Shown: positions 1 through 8,546, counted from the stretch's first letter. The stretch: DNA of 64,000 nucleotides from Inquilinus sp. Marseille-Q2685 (GCF_916619195.1 NZ_CAKAKL010000002.1:994001-1058000), one strand, 5' to 3'. Numbers and translations are program-made. Notes: generated from the letters alone by a model not told the origin.

Positions 1-679
1 GCGGCTGCGTTCCCCGGCCGGGTGCTATCTCGCCTTCGTCTATATGGTCCCGATCGCCGCCCTCGCCTTCGCCTCCGCGGCCACCGGGATCCGCATCCGG
101 ACGATGTGGGGCATGAGCTTCGTTCTGGCAGCGCCGCCGCTCCTGGCCCTCCTCCTGCCGGCGCTCGCCGCCACGGGTCTCTCGGCGCCGCGCTTCCGCA
201 CCGCCGCCTCCGCCCTGGCGACGACCTTCGTGATCGGCTTCGCCGCGCTGATGCTGGTCAAGCCCGGCCTGTCCGGCAGGCCGAACATCATGAATCTCGA
301 CGGCCCGGCCCTGTCCGCGGCGGCGGAGGCGCTGTGGCGGAAGAGCCAGCCCGGCGCGCCGGAGACCGTGATCGGCACCATCCCGGAGGCCGGGACCGTC
401 TCTCTCTACGGCACCGCGCGGCCGCAGGTGTTCGAGGATGCCGATCCGGCGCTTTCGCCCTGGGTCGACCAGGGCCGCCTGCTGCGTAGCGGCGCCGTCT
501 ACGCCTCGCGCCGCGAGCCCGTGCCGGGCCGCCCGATCGCCGGGCTGTGCCCGCAGGACGTCACCGCCTTCGCCTGGCCGGCACGGACGGCGCTCGGCAC
601 GGCGCTCGAAAGCCGCACCGTCTGGCTCGCCATTCTGCCCGGCCGGGCCGCCCCCGCCGTCACCTGCCCTGCAGCATGA
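1..679 (+). CDS. Integral membrane protein, C-terminal part (5' end outside window)
   Basis: The open frame enters from the left edge with no start codon, so only the C-terminal part (about 225 residues) is present. It opens with hydrophobic segments (around LALLLPALAATGLS and LATTFVIGFAALML) followed by a soluble tail of about 130 residues. The stop at 677-679 lies 8 bp before the start of a GT2 glycosyltransferase. A multi-span membrane protein before a polyprenol-type GT2 and a YdjC/HpnK deacetylase suggests a GT39/ArnT-like or other polytopic glycosyltransferase acting on lipid-linked sugar at the inner membrane. That is inference from neighbours; no diagnostic motif is visible in the remaining part. 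Confidence 0.55.
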   Translation, partial: RLRSPAGCYLAFVYMVPIAALAFASAATGIRIRTMWGMSFVLAAPPLLALLLPALAATGLSAPRFRTAASALATTFVIGFAALMLVKPGLSGRPNIMNLDGPALSAAAEALWRKSQPGAPETVIGTIPEAGTVSLYGTARPQVFEDADPALSPWVDQGRLLRSGAVYASRREPVPGRPIAGLCPQDVTAFAWPARTALGTALESRTVWLAILPGRAAPAVTCPAA

Positions 680-687
680 GGGCTGCG

Positions 688-1707
688 ATGAACCACACCC
701 TCGCGACCATCACCCCGCGCCGCCTGTCGATCGTCGTGCCGCTGTACAACGAGGCGGATTCGATCGCGGCGCTGCACCGCCAGCTGGAGGCCCTGGCCGC
801 CCGGCTCGACGAGGCGCATGGCCTGGCGGTCGAAGCGATCTATGTCGACGACGGCAGCCGCGACGGCAGCGCCGGGATCGTCGCCGCCCTGCCGGAAGGC
901 CGGGTACAGGTCGAGCTGATCCGCCTCAGCCGCAACTTCGGCAAGGAGGCGGCGCTGACCGCAGGCCTCGATGCCGCGACGGGCGATGCGGTGGTGTTCA
1001 TGGATTCCGACGGCCAGCACCCGCCGGAGCTGATCGACACCTTCGTCCGCCACTGGCTGGTCGACGGCGACGACATCGTCTACGCCGTCCGCCGCCGGCG
1101 GCAGGAGGGACCGGTCTACCGCCTGCTGGTCAAGTCCTTCTACGGGCTGATGAATTCCGGCAACACCTTCCGCATCACGCCGGATGCAGCCGATTTCCGG
1201 CTGCTGTCGGCGCGGGCAGCCGAGGCGCTGCGCGGCCTGCGCGAACGCGGCCGGTTCTTCAAGGGCCTGTCGGTCTGGGTCGGCTTCCGGCAGCGCCGGA
1301 TCGACTATCAGCCGGCGGAGCGGATCGGTGGCACCACCAAATGGTCGTTCTGGAAGCTGCTGCTGCTGTCGCTCAACGGCGTCACCTCCTTCAGCCGCAT
1401 GCCGCTGCGGATCTCGACGCTGCTCGGCTTCGCCATGGCCCTGACCGCCTTCGCCTACGGGCTTTGGATCACCGTCGTCTGCCTGGTTCACGGCGTGGCC
1501 CTGCCCGGCGTGCCCGGGGTTATCGCCATCCTGGTGCTGATCGGCGGCGTGCTGCTGATCAATCTCGGCATCCTCGGCGAGTATCTCGGCCAGATCCTCG
1601 ACGAGGTGAAGGACCGTCCCCTCTATGTCGTCGCCGAGCACAGGCGGCGCGACCGCGTGGAAGAGATGAGCCATGCCCTCCAGGCGTATCACCCTGGTCG
1701 CCGATGA
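688..1707 (+). CDS. GT2 family polyprenyl-phosphate glycosyltransferase (GtrB/DPM1-like)
   Basis: A 339-residue family 2 glycosyltransferase, predicted to move a sugar from a nucleotide sugar to polyprenyl phosphate on the cytoplasmic face of the inner membrane. The GT-A motifs are in order: VVPLYNEADS near the N-terminus, YVDDGSRDGS for nucleotide binding, and MDSDGQHPPE as the DxD-like metal site. Two hydrophobic helices near the C-terminus (LLGFAMALTAFAYGLW and IAILVLIGGVLLIN) are the membrane anchor typical of GtrB/ArnC-type enzymes. The ATG at 688 is chosen because GAGGG at 678-682 sits 5 nt upstream; an in-frame ATG at 676 overlaps the previous stop and is the alternative. The 3' end overlaps the next gene by 35 bp, so the genes are probably cotranscribed. 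Confidence 0.88.
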   Translation: MNHTLATITPRRLSIVVPLYNEADSIAALHRQLEALAARLDEAHGLAVEAIYVDDGSRDGSAGIVAALPEGRVQVELIRLSRNFGKEAALTAGLDAATGDAVVFMDSDGQHPPELIDTFVRHWLVDGDDIVYAVRRRRQEGPVYRLLVKSFYGLMNSGNTFRITPDAADFRLLSARAAEALRGLRERGRFFKGLSVWVGFRQRRIDYQPAERIGGTTKWSFWKLLLLSLNGVTSFSRMPLRISTLLGFAMALTAFAYGLWITVVCLVHGVALPGVPGVIAILVLIGGVLLINLGILGEYLGQILDEVKDRPLYVVAEHRRRDRVEEMSHALQAYHPGRR

Positions 1708-2581
1708 TTACGGTCTCGCCCCCGGCGTGTCGTTGGCGATCCGCCAGTTGCTGGCCGAAGGCCGGCTGTCCGGCACCAGCTGCCTGACCGTCGGGCGCTT
1801 CTGGATGGAGGCGGCCGGCCCGCTGCGCGACCTGGCTGCCTCAGCCGGGTCGATCGAGATCGGCCTGCATCTCTGCCTCACCGGCCCCTTCGCCCCGCTG
1901 TCGCCGCAGCTGCGCGTCGATGCCGGCTGGCGCCGGTTCCCGACCCTCGCCGCCCTGATCCGGCTCAGCCTCTCCCGGCGCCTGCCGCCGGGGGCGCTGT
2001 CGGCCGAGATCGAGGCGCAGCACGCCGCCTTCGCCGCCGCCTTCGGCCGGCCGCCGGACTTCATCGATGGGCACCAGCATGTCCATCTGCTGCCCGGCGT
2101 CGCGGAGACCCTGGCCCTGACCCTGCGCTCGGCCGGGCTGCGGCCGCGCTGGATCCGGCGCTGCGGCGACCGGCCGCGGCGGATCCTGCGCCGTCCCTTT
2201 GCCGCGAAATCCCTGGCCCTGCAGGCGCTGAGCCTGCGCTCGGACGCGGTGCTCGCCGGCGTGGCCGGCCGGCGGAACGACAGCTTCTGCGGCATCTACG
2301 ACTTCGTCGACCGGGGCTACGGCGTGCTGTTTGAGCGCTGGCTCGAGACCGCGCCGGACCGGGCGGTGATCATGTGCCATCCCGGCCTGGTCGACGCCAG
2401 GCTCGCCGCCCTCGACCCAGTCACCGGGATGCGTGCGGTGGAGTATCGCTACTTCGCCGGGCCGGATTTCCCGGCCGCGCTGCGGCGGCATGGCGCGGCG
2501 CTGGCGCCCTTCGGCGCGCCGGCGGCGGCCAACGGCCCCGCCCCGGCCGCGGAGGCTCCCCTCCGGCGAGAAATCGGCTAG
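1673..2581 (+). CDS. ChbG/HpnK (YdjC) family carbohydrate deacetylase
   Basis: A 302-residue YdjC-fold protein. These enzymes remove N-acetyl groups from amino sugars with a metal held by an Asp and His residues. The sequence shows VADDYGL at residues 9-15 (catalytic/metal Asp pair), DGHQHVHLLP near residue 130 (metal His motif) and MCHPG near residue 235, all classic for the family. Its 35-bp overlap with the GT2 gene suggests translational coupling and a shared pathway, such as deacetylation of a lipid-linked or hopanoid-linked amino sugar (HpnK is the hopanoid member). No other hopanoid gene is in the window, so the substrate is open. Confidence 0.85.
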   Translation: MPSRRITLVADDYGLAPGVSLAIRQLLAEGRLSGTSCLTVGRFWMEAAGPLRDLAASAGSIEIGLHLCLTGPFAPLSPQLRVDAGWRRFPTLAALIRLSLSRRLPPGALSAEIEAQHAAFAAAFGRPPDFIDGHQHVHLLPGVAETLALTLRSAGLRPRWIRRCGDRPRRILRRPFAAKSLALQALSLRSDAVLAGVAGRRNDSFCGIYDFVDRGYGVLFERWLETAPDRAVIMCHPGLVDARLAALDPVTGMRAVEYRYFAGPDFPAALRRHGAALAPFGAPAAANGPAPAAEAPLRREIG

Positions 2582-2617
2582 ACTCTTCGGTCACGCACCG
2601 CAGATCTCCGGAATCCC

Positions 2618-3103
2618 ATGCCGTCCTTCGACATCGTCTCCAAGACCGATCTCACCGAAGTCGACAACGCCATCGCCGGCGTCGCCCGCGAGGTGGCGCA
2701 GCGCTTCGACTTCAAGGGGTCGAAATGCACGATCGAGCGCAGCGACAACACGCTGACGATCCTGGCCGATGACGACCTCAAGCTGAAGCAGATGCACGAG
2801 CTGCTGCGCGGCTATTTCGCCCGGCGCAAGCTCGATGCCGGCGCCCTCGACTTCAAGACGCCGGAGAAGGCCTCCGGCAACATGGTGCGGCAGGAGGTGG
2901 TGGTGAAGCAGGGCATCGACCGCGACCTGGCCAAGACCATCATAAAGGCGATCAAGGACAGCAAGCAGAAGGTCCAGGCCGCGATCCAGGGCGACGAGCT
3001 GCGCGTCACCGGCAAGAAGATCGACGACCTGCAGGCCACCATCGCCCTGGTCCGCGGCCTGAAGATCGAGCAGCCGCTGCAGTATCTGAACTTCCGCGAC
3101 TGA
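2618..3103 (+). CDS. yajQ: YajQ family nucleotide/cyclic di-GMP-binding protein
   Basis: A 161-residue protein matching YajQ along its whole length: it starts with PSFDIVSKTDLTEVDNAI, carries FDFKGSK (residues 30-36) and ends with the family tail QYLNFRD. YajQ folds as two ferredoxin-like domains and binds nucleotides; the Xanthomonas homologue XC_3703 is a cyclic di-GMP effector that works with a LysR-type regulator. Here it stands alone, convergent with an RTX gene across a hairpin. The normal length and start leave little doubt of family; the ligand in this organism is not shown by sequence. Confidence 0.95.
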   Translation: MPSFDIVSKTDLTEVDNAIAGVAREVAQRFDFKGSKCTIERSDNTLTILADDDLKLKQMHELLRGYFARRKLDAGALDFKTPEKASGNMVRQEVVVKQGIDRDLAKTIIKAIKDSKQKVQAAIQGDELRVTGKKIDDLQATIALVRGLKIEQPLQYLNFRD

Positions 3104-3115
3104 CCCGGGGGCTTT

Positions 3116-3145
3116 GGGCGCCGATTCCCACGGGAACCGGCGCCC
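3116..3145. terminator. Hairpin between convergent yajQ and RTX gene
   Basis: GGGCGCCG (3116-3123) pairs with CGGCGCCC (3138-3145), and an inner TTCCC/GGGAA pair extends the stem. It lies 12 bp after the yajQ stop and just before the end of the opposing RTX gene. There is no T-run, so it is either a weak bidirectional terminator or an mRNA-stabilising stem. Confidence 0.5.
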
Positions 3146-3151
3146 ACCCGG

Positions 3152-4885
3152 TCACAGCACGAAATCGGCCGCGGTGAGGGTAAGGGTCCCCTGCACCAGG
3201 ATGGCGAAATCGGCAATCTTGTCGCCGTTCGTATCACCCTCGACCATGAGGTCGTCGCCCGCGGCGGTGAAACGCACCTCGGCCCCCGCCCCGGTGAAGG
3301 GGCCCGTGCCGATGAAGCTGAAGGCGTTGCCACCGTTGCCGGCGTTGCCATCCGCATCGATCTGGCCGAGGTCGATCCTGTCCTGTTCCAGGCTGTTGAA
3401 GTCCTGGATCGTGTCGCGGCCTGCGACGGCGACGGTGCTGTCGCCGACGGTGCGGTAGGTGAACAGGTCCCCGCCGGCGCCGCCGTTCAGCACATCGGCC
3501 CCGCCGGCCCCGGTCAACCGGTCGTTGCTGTCCTCGCCGGACAGCATGTTGGCGCCGGCGCTGCCGGTCAGCGTGTCGCCACCGGCGGAGCCGACGACGT
3601 TCTCGATGCCGGCAAAGGTGTCGCCCTGCGCCTCGCCGAACAGCCCGCGATTGGTCCCGAGATCGACGGTGACCGCCAGGGCCGAATGGGTGTAGGTCGC
3701 CGTATCGATACCATCGCCGCCGTCGAGGCGGTCAGCGCCCGACCCGCCTTCGAGCAGATCCTGGCCGGCCCCGCCTTTCAGGGAATCGTTTCCGCCGTTG
3801 CCCGACAGGTTATCGTCGCCGGCGAACCCCCAGAGACCGTTGACCTCGCCATTGCCGATCACGACATCGTCATGGCTGCTGGCAGTCACGTTCTCGATCG
3901 AGGTCAACTGGTCCGCGAGAGACGATCCGTCGTCGCCTACTCCTTGGATCAGGTCCACATGAACGCCCACGGTGCTGGCGCCATAATCGGCCGTGTCGAT
4001 TCCGTTTCCACCATCGAGGATATCGCGACCCAGGAAATCGGGTGAATCCGACCCCCGTCCCAGGAGGATGTCATTGCCATCCCCGCCGCGGAGGACATTG
4101 CCGCCATCGTTGCCCGTGAGGATGTCGTCGAAGGAGCTGCCGATTGCGCTCTTGATACGGATGAAGATATCGCCTTCGGCATCGCCGCCGATACCGGCTG
4201 CCCCTCCATTTGCCCCGCCGGTCAGGTTGATGCGGATGCCGGCCGAGCTGTCGGCATAGGACACGGTGCCGACGCCGGCTGCCGGACCACTCGCAGCACC
4301 GACGAATCGGTCTGCGCCCGCGCCACCGATGAATGTCGCGTCAAGCCCGTTGCCGTTCAGCGTATCGTCGCCGGCTCCTCCTATGAGAGTGACGGGCCCT
4401 CGATAATAGTAACTGAATACCGACAGCACATCGTTGCCATCTCCGCCATCCAGGACGCCGGCATCGGCGGTGATGTGATCGTCGAAAGCAGAGCCGATGA
4501 ACTTTTCGATCGATGAATCCTGCAGAATCAGGTCGCCCTGGGCGTCGCCGCCGCTACCGGGCGTCGGGCTGGTGATCAGTGACACGCCGGCCGCGCTGGC
4601 GGCGTAGCTCAACGTGTCGAAACCGGTGCCGCCGGCCAGCGTGTCGGCACCGGCGCTGCCCAGTAGAAGATCGTCCCCTGCACCGCCATTGACCGTATCG
4701 TCGCCGATCCCGCCCGTGATGATGTCCGCGCCCGTGCCGCCGATGATGCGGTCGTTGCCTGCGACGCCGTTGATCGTATCGCCGGAGTCCGTCGCCACCG
4801 GCATGTCGTTGAAGCCGGGAGCGGTGCCGCCCTGGCCGGGAACGTGAATGAAATCGTTGCCGCTGGTCCCTGTAATCGACGCCAT
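3152..4885 (-). CDS. RTX (hemolysin-type calcium-binding repeat) secreted protein
   Basis: A 577-residue acidic protein made almost wholly of GGxGxDxLx nonapeptide repeats (for example GGAGDDTLNG, GGDGNDILLG), which form a calcium-binding parallel beta-roll. Between the blocks lie DTA/SYAxxxxGVxVxL segments typical of large extracellular RTX proteins. The last 110 residues resemble the serralysin (peptidase M10) C-terminal module and end in LTAADFVL, a type I secretion-like tail. There is no N-terminal signal peptide and no visible protease, lipase or adhesin domain, so it may be structural (surface or biofilm). AGGAG lies 7 nt before the start. A paralogue at 42214-44919 shares the C-terminal module. 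No type I exporter lies in the window. Confidence 0.9.
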   Translation of the reverse strand: MASITGTSGNDFIHVPGQGGTAPGFNDMPVATDSGDTINGVAGNDRIIGGTGADIITGGIGDDTVNGGAGDDLLLGSAGADTLAGGTGFDTLSYAASAAGVSLITSPTPGSGGDAQGDLILQDSSIEKFIGSAFDDHITADAGVLDGGDGNDVLSVFSYYYRGPVTLIGGAGDDTLNGNGLDATFIGGAGADRFVGAASGPAAGVGTVSYADSSAGIRINLTGGANGGAAGIGGDAEGDIFIRIKSAIGSSFDDILTGNDGGNVLRGGDGNDILLGRGSDSPDFLGRDILDGGNGIDTADYGASTVGVHVDLIQGVGDDGSSLADQLTSIENVTASSHDDVVIGNGEVNGLWGFAGDDNLSGNGGNDSLKGGAGQDLLEGGSGADRLDGGDGIDTATYTHSALAVTVDLGTNRGLFGEAQGDTFAGIENVVGSAGGDTLTGSAGANMLSGEDSNDRLTGAGGADVLNGGAGGDLFTYRTVGDSTVAVAGRDTIQDFNSLEQDRIDLGQIDADGNAGNGGNAFSFIGTGPFTGAGAEVRFTAAGDDLMVEGDTNGDKIADFAILVQGTLTLTAADFVL

Positions 4886-4980
4886 TTCAAACTCCTAGGC
4901 CAATCGTCACAATATGAGACGTCATCCATACCTCCATCCATCGGATCAAGACAATGCGCAGAAAAATTATCCGTAATTAT

Positions 4981-4994
4981 AATAAGCGCTTATT
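4981..4994. promoter_or_regulatory. AT-rich island with 14-bp perfect palindrome upstream of RTX gene
   Basis: AATAAGCGCTTATT is a perfect 14-bp palindrome in a stretch (about 4950-4995) that is strikingly AT-rich for this genome. On the minus strand a TATAAT (4976-4981) abuts it, about 90 bp before the RTX start, but I see no good -35. It may be an operator for the RTX gene or for the divergent lipoprotein gene starting at 5088. Confidence 0.4.
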
Positions 4995-5087
4995 GAAACT
5001 TTGCGCCCATCCCAATCACCGGAGCGCAACCGATCGGGCCGTCGAACGTTGTCGTGAGCAGAGCAGTACCCGGGCTAAGGACCGCCG

Positions 5088-5522
5088 ATGAACCGCTTGT
5101 TCCTTCCAGCAACCCTTACGATGGCCACACTTCTTCTCACCGCCTGCGGCCCTACCGGGGAGACCGCCGCGCCGGCGCCCATCCCGGTTGCCAGCGCCGC
5201 CGTCACCGGCACCGCGACCTATCGCGAGCGCATCGCCCTGCCGGCGGATGCGGAGCTGATCGTGCAGCTGCTCGACGTCTCTCTGGCCGACGCGCCGTCG
5301 ACCGTGATTGCCGAGCAGCGCATCGCCCCGGTGCGCGTGCCGGCCGCCTTCACCCTGTCCTACGACCCGGCGCAGATCGATCGGCGCCACAGCTACGCCG
5401 TCTCGGCCCGGGTCGAACGCGGCGGCAAGCAGCTGTTCGTCACCGACACCCGCCATCCGGTGCTGACCCAGGGCGGCGGCAGCACGGTCGACATCGTCAT
5501 GACCCGGGTCCGGTCGCCCTGA
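5088..5522 (+). CDS. YbaY/YscW-type envelope lipoprotein
   Basis: A 144-residue lipoprotein. The N-terminus is a signal peptide ending in a lipobox (TLLLTACG, Cys at about residue 20). The mature part matches the YbaY family, with VTGTATYRERIALPADAEL, a central VPAAFTLSYDP and a C-terminal VDIVMTRV strand. Members are small outer-membrane-facing lipoproteins, some related to the YscW secretin pilotin, with poorly defined roles in envelope or stress physiology. AGGA lies just before the ATG. It is divergent from the RTX gene and convergent with the deaminase gene, 13 bp away. Confidence 0.85.
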   Translation: MNRLFLPATLTMATLLLTACGPTGETAAPAPIPVASAAVTGTATYRERIALPADAELIVQLLDVSLADAPSTVIAEQRIAPVRVPAAFTLSYDPAQIDRRHSYAVSARVERGGKQLFVTDTRHPVLTQGGGSTVDIVMTRVRSP

Positions 5523-5535
5523 GCCGGGCGCCCGC

Positions 5536-6003
5536 TCAGCCCTGCTGCCGGTCGCGCCACAGCGCGTAGAGGTCGAGCCCGTCCAGCCGAACCGGCAGGT
5601 GCCGGATGGTCATCGCCTGGTCGGCCGGCGGCTTGGCCAGCTCCGCATAGACCCCGGCGGTGGACAGGCCGTAAGGCGCGCCCTCGTCGTTGGAATGGGC
5701 GTAGTAGACCGCCGCGACGCCGGTCATGGTCATCGCGGCAAGGCACATCGGACAGGGATGGCCGCTGGCGTAGACGGTGCAGCCGTCGAGCCGCAGCGCG
5801 CCGAGCGCATGGGCGGCCGACCGGATCGCCTGCAGCTCGGCATGCGCCGTCGGGTCGCCGGTGGCGCCCATCTCATTGACGCCGGTCGCGATCACCGCAC
5901 CGTCCCGCACCAGCACCGCGCCGAAGGGGCGGCCGCCCCGTTCCTCGACATTGCGCCGCGCCAGCTCGATCGCCTGGGCGAGGAAGCGTTCATGCGTGGT
6001 CAT
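5536..6003 (-). CDS. Nucleoside/guanine deaminase (CDA fold, zinc-dependent)
   Basis: A 155-residue cytidine-deaminase-fold enzyme. The zinc and proton-shuttle motif HAELQAIR (residues 53-60) and the PCPMCLAAM motif (about 82-90) are intact. The overall pattern, including the substrate-side tail YYAHSNDEGAPYGLS, resembles bacterial guanine deaminases (GuaD type) and related nucleoside deaminases more than the tRNA deaminase TadA. It probably hydrolyses a purine base or nucleoside in the cytosol. GGGGAGAG lies just before the ATG. It follows the P-loop gene 6020-6571 by 16 bp, so both are likely one transcript. Confidence 0.85.
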   Translation of the reverse strand: MTTHERFLAQAIELARRNVEERGGRPFGAVLVRDGAVIATGVNEMGATGDPTAHAELQAIRSAAHALGALRLDGCTVYASGHPCPMCLAAMTMTGVAAVYYAHSNDEGAPYGLSTAGVYAELAKPPADQAMTIRHLPVRLDGLDLYALWRDRQQG

Positions 6004-6019
6004 CGTTCTCTCCCCGCGG

Positions 6020-6571
6020 TCATGACAGGCCCGTCCTGGTTTCGACCGCTCGGGCCAGGATGGCGTCGACGGTCTCGCCGACCGTCAGCCCCGAGCTGTC
6101 GAGCCACAGCCCGAGCCGCGGCGTGTCGGCACGCGGGCCGCGGTCCAGATCGGCGGGCGTCCGGGCGCCGTAGCCCGTCTTCGCCCCCCCCGCCTCGCGC
6201 TCGGCCACCGCCCCGGGCGGCGGGCACAGCACGACGATGCCGAAGGACCGGCCGCGCAGCAGCTCGGCGACCCGCGCCCGGGTCGGGCCGAGGATCACAT
6301 CCTGCCAGATCACGGTGAAGCCGGCCTCGGCATAGCGGCCGGCCACCGCCGCCGCCAGCTCGTGCCGCAGGTCGAGCTGGCGCATCGCCTCGGCCGGCAG
6401 GTCGGGCGTCACCTCGACGCGGCCGGAGACGATCATGCGCCGGAACACGTCGCCGCGCAGATGCACCGCCCGCGGCAGCCTCTCGGCCAGCGCCTGGGCC
6501 ACGGTCGACTTGCCAGCCGCCATGATGCCGGTGACGACGAGGATATCGGGCAGGTCGGCTTCGATCGGCAC
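6020..6571 (-). CDS. P-loop small-molecule kinase-like protein (AAA/zeta-toxin-like fold)
   Basis: A 183-residue P-loop protein with Walker A GIMAAGKST (residues 15-23), HLRGDVFRRM following it as in chloramphenicol phosphotransferase-like and zeta-toxin-like kinases, and an acidic VIWQDVIL segment. It is predicted to phosphorylate a small molecule in the cytosol; the substrate is unknown. The start is a GTG at 6571 with AGGAG about 10 nt upstream. No antitoxin partner is adjacent, which argues against a toxin role. It sits upstream of, and probably in an operon with, the purine deaminase gene, pointing weakly to nucleoside metabolism. Confidence 0.7.
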   Translation of the reverse strand: MPIEADLPDILVVTGIMAAGKSTVAQALAERLPRAVHLRGDVFRRMIVSGRVEVTPDLPAEAMRQLDLRHELAAAVAGRYAEAGFTVIWQDVILGPTRARVAELLRGRSFGIVVLCPPPGAVAEREAGGAKTGYGARTPADLDRGPRADTPRLGLWLDSSGLTVGETVDAILARAVETRTGLS

Positions 6572-6672
6572 GGCGGCAAAGCTCCTGGGTCATCGCCTGT
6601 GGTAGACAGGCATGGCGCGACGGTATCACCGCGATGTCAACAGCCCGCCGCCGACGATGCCCGAGGGACACG

Positions 6673-7083
6673 ATGAAGCACATCGCCTGCGCCATCCTGC
6701 TGCGCGACGGCCGCGTCCTGCTGGGCCGCCGTACGCCGCAGCGCCGCTTCTATCCGGATTGCTGGGACGTGCTGGGCGGCCATCTCGAAGCCGGGGAGAC
6801 GCCGGAGCAGGCGCTGGTCCGCGAGGTGCAGGAGGAGGCCGGGGTCACGCCCGTCCGCCACCGTCTGGTCACGACGCTGCCGGATCCGGATCCGTCCCGG
6901 AACGGCGAGGCCCGGTACCACGTCTTCGTCGTCACCGGCTGGACCGGGGGCGAGCCGCGGATGCTGGGTGACGAGCACAGCGAGATCCGCTGGATCCCGA
7001 TCGACGAGGCCGTCCGGCTGACCGACCTCGCGATCGAGACCTATCGCGACATCTTGCGGTCGCTGGACTCGGCCGGCCCTTAG
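6673..7083 (+). CDS. NUDIX hydrolase
   Basis: A 136-residue NUDIX enzyme. The Nudix box is complete: GGHLEAGETPEQALVREVQE followed by EAG, covering the GX5EX7REUXEEXGU pattern that binds Mg2+ and cleaves nucleoside diphosphates linked to another moiety. The ATG at 6673 is chosen over an in-frame ATG at 6634 because GAGGGA lies at 6663-6668 and the domain begins at once (KHIACAILLRDGRVLLGRR). Its role may be cleaning up oxidised nucleotides or ADP-ribose-like compounds; substrate cannot be read from sequence. Its stop overlaps the stop of the opposing lipoprotein gene by 4 bp. Confidence 0.9.
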   Translation: MKHIACAILLRDGRVLLGRRTPQRRFYPDCWDVLGGHLEAGETPEQALVREVQEEAGVTPVRHRLVTTLPDPDPSRNGEARYHVFVVTGWTGGEPRMLGDEHSEIRWIPIDEAVRLTDLAIETYRDILRSLDSAGP

Positions 7084-7595
7084 GTGCGGGCGCTGCATTC
7101 GCGCAGCAGCAGGGTGGCGAACCAGTCGTCCTTCAGCAGGAAGTTCAGGTTCTTGGCGATGGCGTCGTCCACCGCCCGGTCGACCGGCTGGCCGCGGGCC
7201 ACCGTGAAGGTGGTGCCGAAGGCCTGGTCGAACTGGACGTTGCCCGCGACGGCCAGCACATAGCGGATATCGACGCCGTAATGCTCCTCCGGCCCGGCCC
7301 GGTCGACCTTGAAGTCGCGGATCGTGCCGTCGAGGATGCAGCGCGACGAGTTCAGACCGGCGCCGGCGCGACGCAGCTCCGCCTTCAGGGCGCTGGTGAC
7401 ATATCCCGGCACGTCGCGAACGCTGCCCTGCGGCGCCACCCCGCCGCGCGGCCGATAGTCCATCGGGTTGACCGCGATCGCCCCGGTCAGATGCGCGGTG
7501 GTCTGCGGCTGATAGCCGGTGCGCGGCCCCGGCACCGGCTGGGTGGCGCAGGCGGCGACGAGAAGGGCAAGGGCGAGCGGCAGGCGACGCAGCAT
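7080..7595 (-). CDS. Hypothetical outer-membrane lipoprotein
   Basis: A 171-residue predicted lipoprotein: signal peptide MLRRLPLALALLVAACATQ with the lipobox Cys at residue 16. The mature part (PMDYRPRGGVAPQ, YVTSALKAELRRAGAGL, CILDGTIRDFKVD, GVDIRYVLAV) reads like the YajG/ABC-auxiliary lipoprotein group, which pairs an alpha/beta repeat with a final helix. I do not recognise the exact family, and function is unknown. A longer frame up to 7751 exists, but the signal peptide fixes the start at 7595. It stands alone, convergent with the NUDIX gene. Confidence 0.7.
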   Translation of the reverse strand: MLRRLPLALALLVAACATQPVPGPRTGYQPQTTAHLTGAIAVNPMDYRPRGGVAPQGSVRDVPGYVTSALKAELRRAGAGLNSSRCILDGTIRDFKVDRAGPEEHYGVDIRYVLAVAGNVQFDQAFGTTFTVARGQPVDRAVDDAIAKNLNFLLKDDWFATLLLRECSART

Positions 7596-7833
7596 GGGGG
7601 CTCCCGATAGTCCGGCGGGGCCGGAACGCCCCGCCCCGACATAGCCTCGCCGCCGCCGCGGGGTCAATCCGATGTCCGCGTCGCGGGCCCGCCGTTCGGA
7701 ACCGGCCGCCGCATCGGTACGTTTCTGGTGATGTCCACGGCACGAAGCCAAGCCGCTCGCTTCCGCGTTTTTCTCGTTTCCGCCGCGGCGTCGCCGCCCA
7801 CCCGACTGCGCCGATCAGCACCGGAGTGCCGCC

Positions 7834-8544
7834 ATGTCCCCGAACGACCTGAACGTGAAGCTCGACGCCGACATGCCGCAGCTCAAGATTCTCGATCCCG
7901 AGCTGCTCGACTATATCCAGCGGCGCCGGGTCGAGGACGTCGCCTTCGCCGCCGGTGCCCGGATCATGACCGAAGGCGACCCCGACCCGCCGCTCTACAC
8001 CGTCGCCAGCGGCTGGGCGATGCGCTTCAAGATGCTGAAGGACGGTCGCCGGCAGATCCTGTCCTTCGTCCTGCCGGGCGACGTGATCGGCTTTCAGGCC
8101 CAGTTCTTCGACCGGGCCGTCACCTCGATCGAGGCGATCACCGACATCTCGCTCTGCGTCGTCCCCTACCAGGACATCGCCGGGCTGTACCAGGACCAGC
8201 CGGAGATCGCCTTCCGCTTCGCGGCCTTGACTGCGGACCAGAAGCGCGTGATGGAGGAGCAGCTGCTGTCGCTGGGCCAGCGCACGGCGCTGGAACGGGT
8301 GGCGGCGCTGATCCTCGATCTGTACGGCCGGGCCGAGGCTCGCGACATGGTGCGGAACGACGGCATGCCCTTCCCGCTGACCCAGCAGCATGTCGCCGAC
8401 GCGCTGGGCATCTCGCTGGTGCACGCCAACCGGACGCTGAAGCAGTTGCAGCGCGACGGGCTGTTCCGGATCAAGGGTCGCCGGCTGCAGCTTCTGGACG
8501 CGGCGGCGCTCGAAAGAGTGGCGCAGAAGCCGGCTGCCGCCTGA
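7834..8544 (+). CDS. Crp/Fnr family transcriptional regulator
   Basis: A 236-residue regulator with an N-terminal cyclic-nucleotide-binding-like beta-roll (GARIMTEGDPDPPLYTVASG; LPGDVIGFQAQF) and a C-terminal helix-turn-helix with LTQQHVADALGISLVHANRT (about residues 185-204). It has no Fe-S cysteine set as in FNR, and its pocket lacks a clear cAMP-binding arginine motif, so it belongs with the many alphaproteobacterial Crp/Fnr proteins of unknown signal. GGAG lies upstream of the start. The next gene (HxlR) is convergent with a 2-bp gap. Confidence 0.88.
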   Translation: MSPNDLNVKLDADMPQLKILDPELLDYIQRRRVEDVAFAAGARIMTEGDPDPPLYTVASGWAMRFKMLKDGRRQILSFVLPGDVIGFQAQFFDRAVTSIEAITDISLCVVPYQDIAGLYQDQPEIAFRFAALTADQKRVMEEQLLSLGQRTALERVAALILDLYGRAEARDMVRNDGMPFPLTQQHVADALGISLVHANRTLKQLQRDGLFRIKGRRLQLLDAAALERVAQKPAAA

Positions 8545-8546
8545 CG

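Noticed and set aside
6020-6571. Zeta-toxin of a toxin-antitoxin pair
   Set aside because: There is a P-loop resemblance only; no epsilon-like antitoxin is adjacent, and it sits with a purine deaminase gene.
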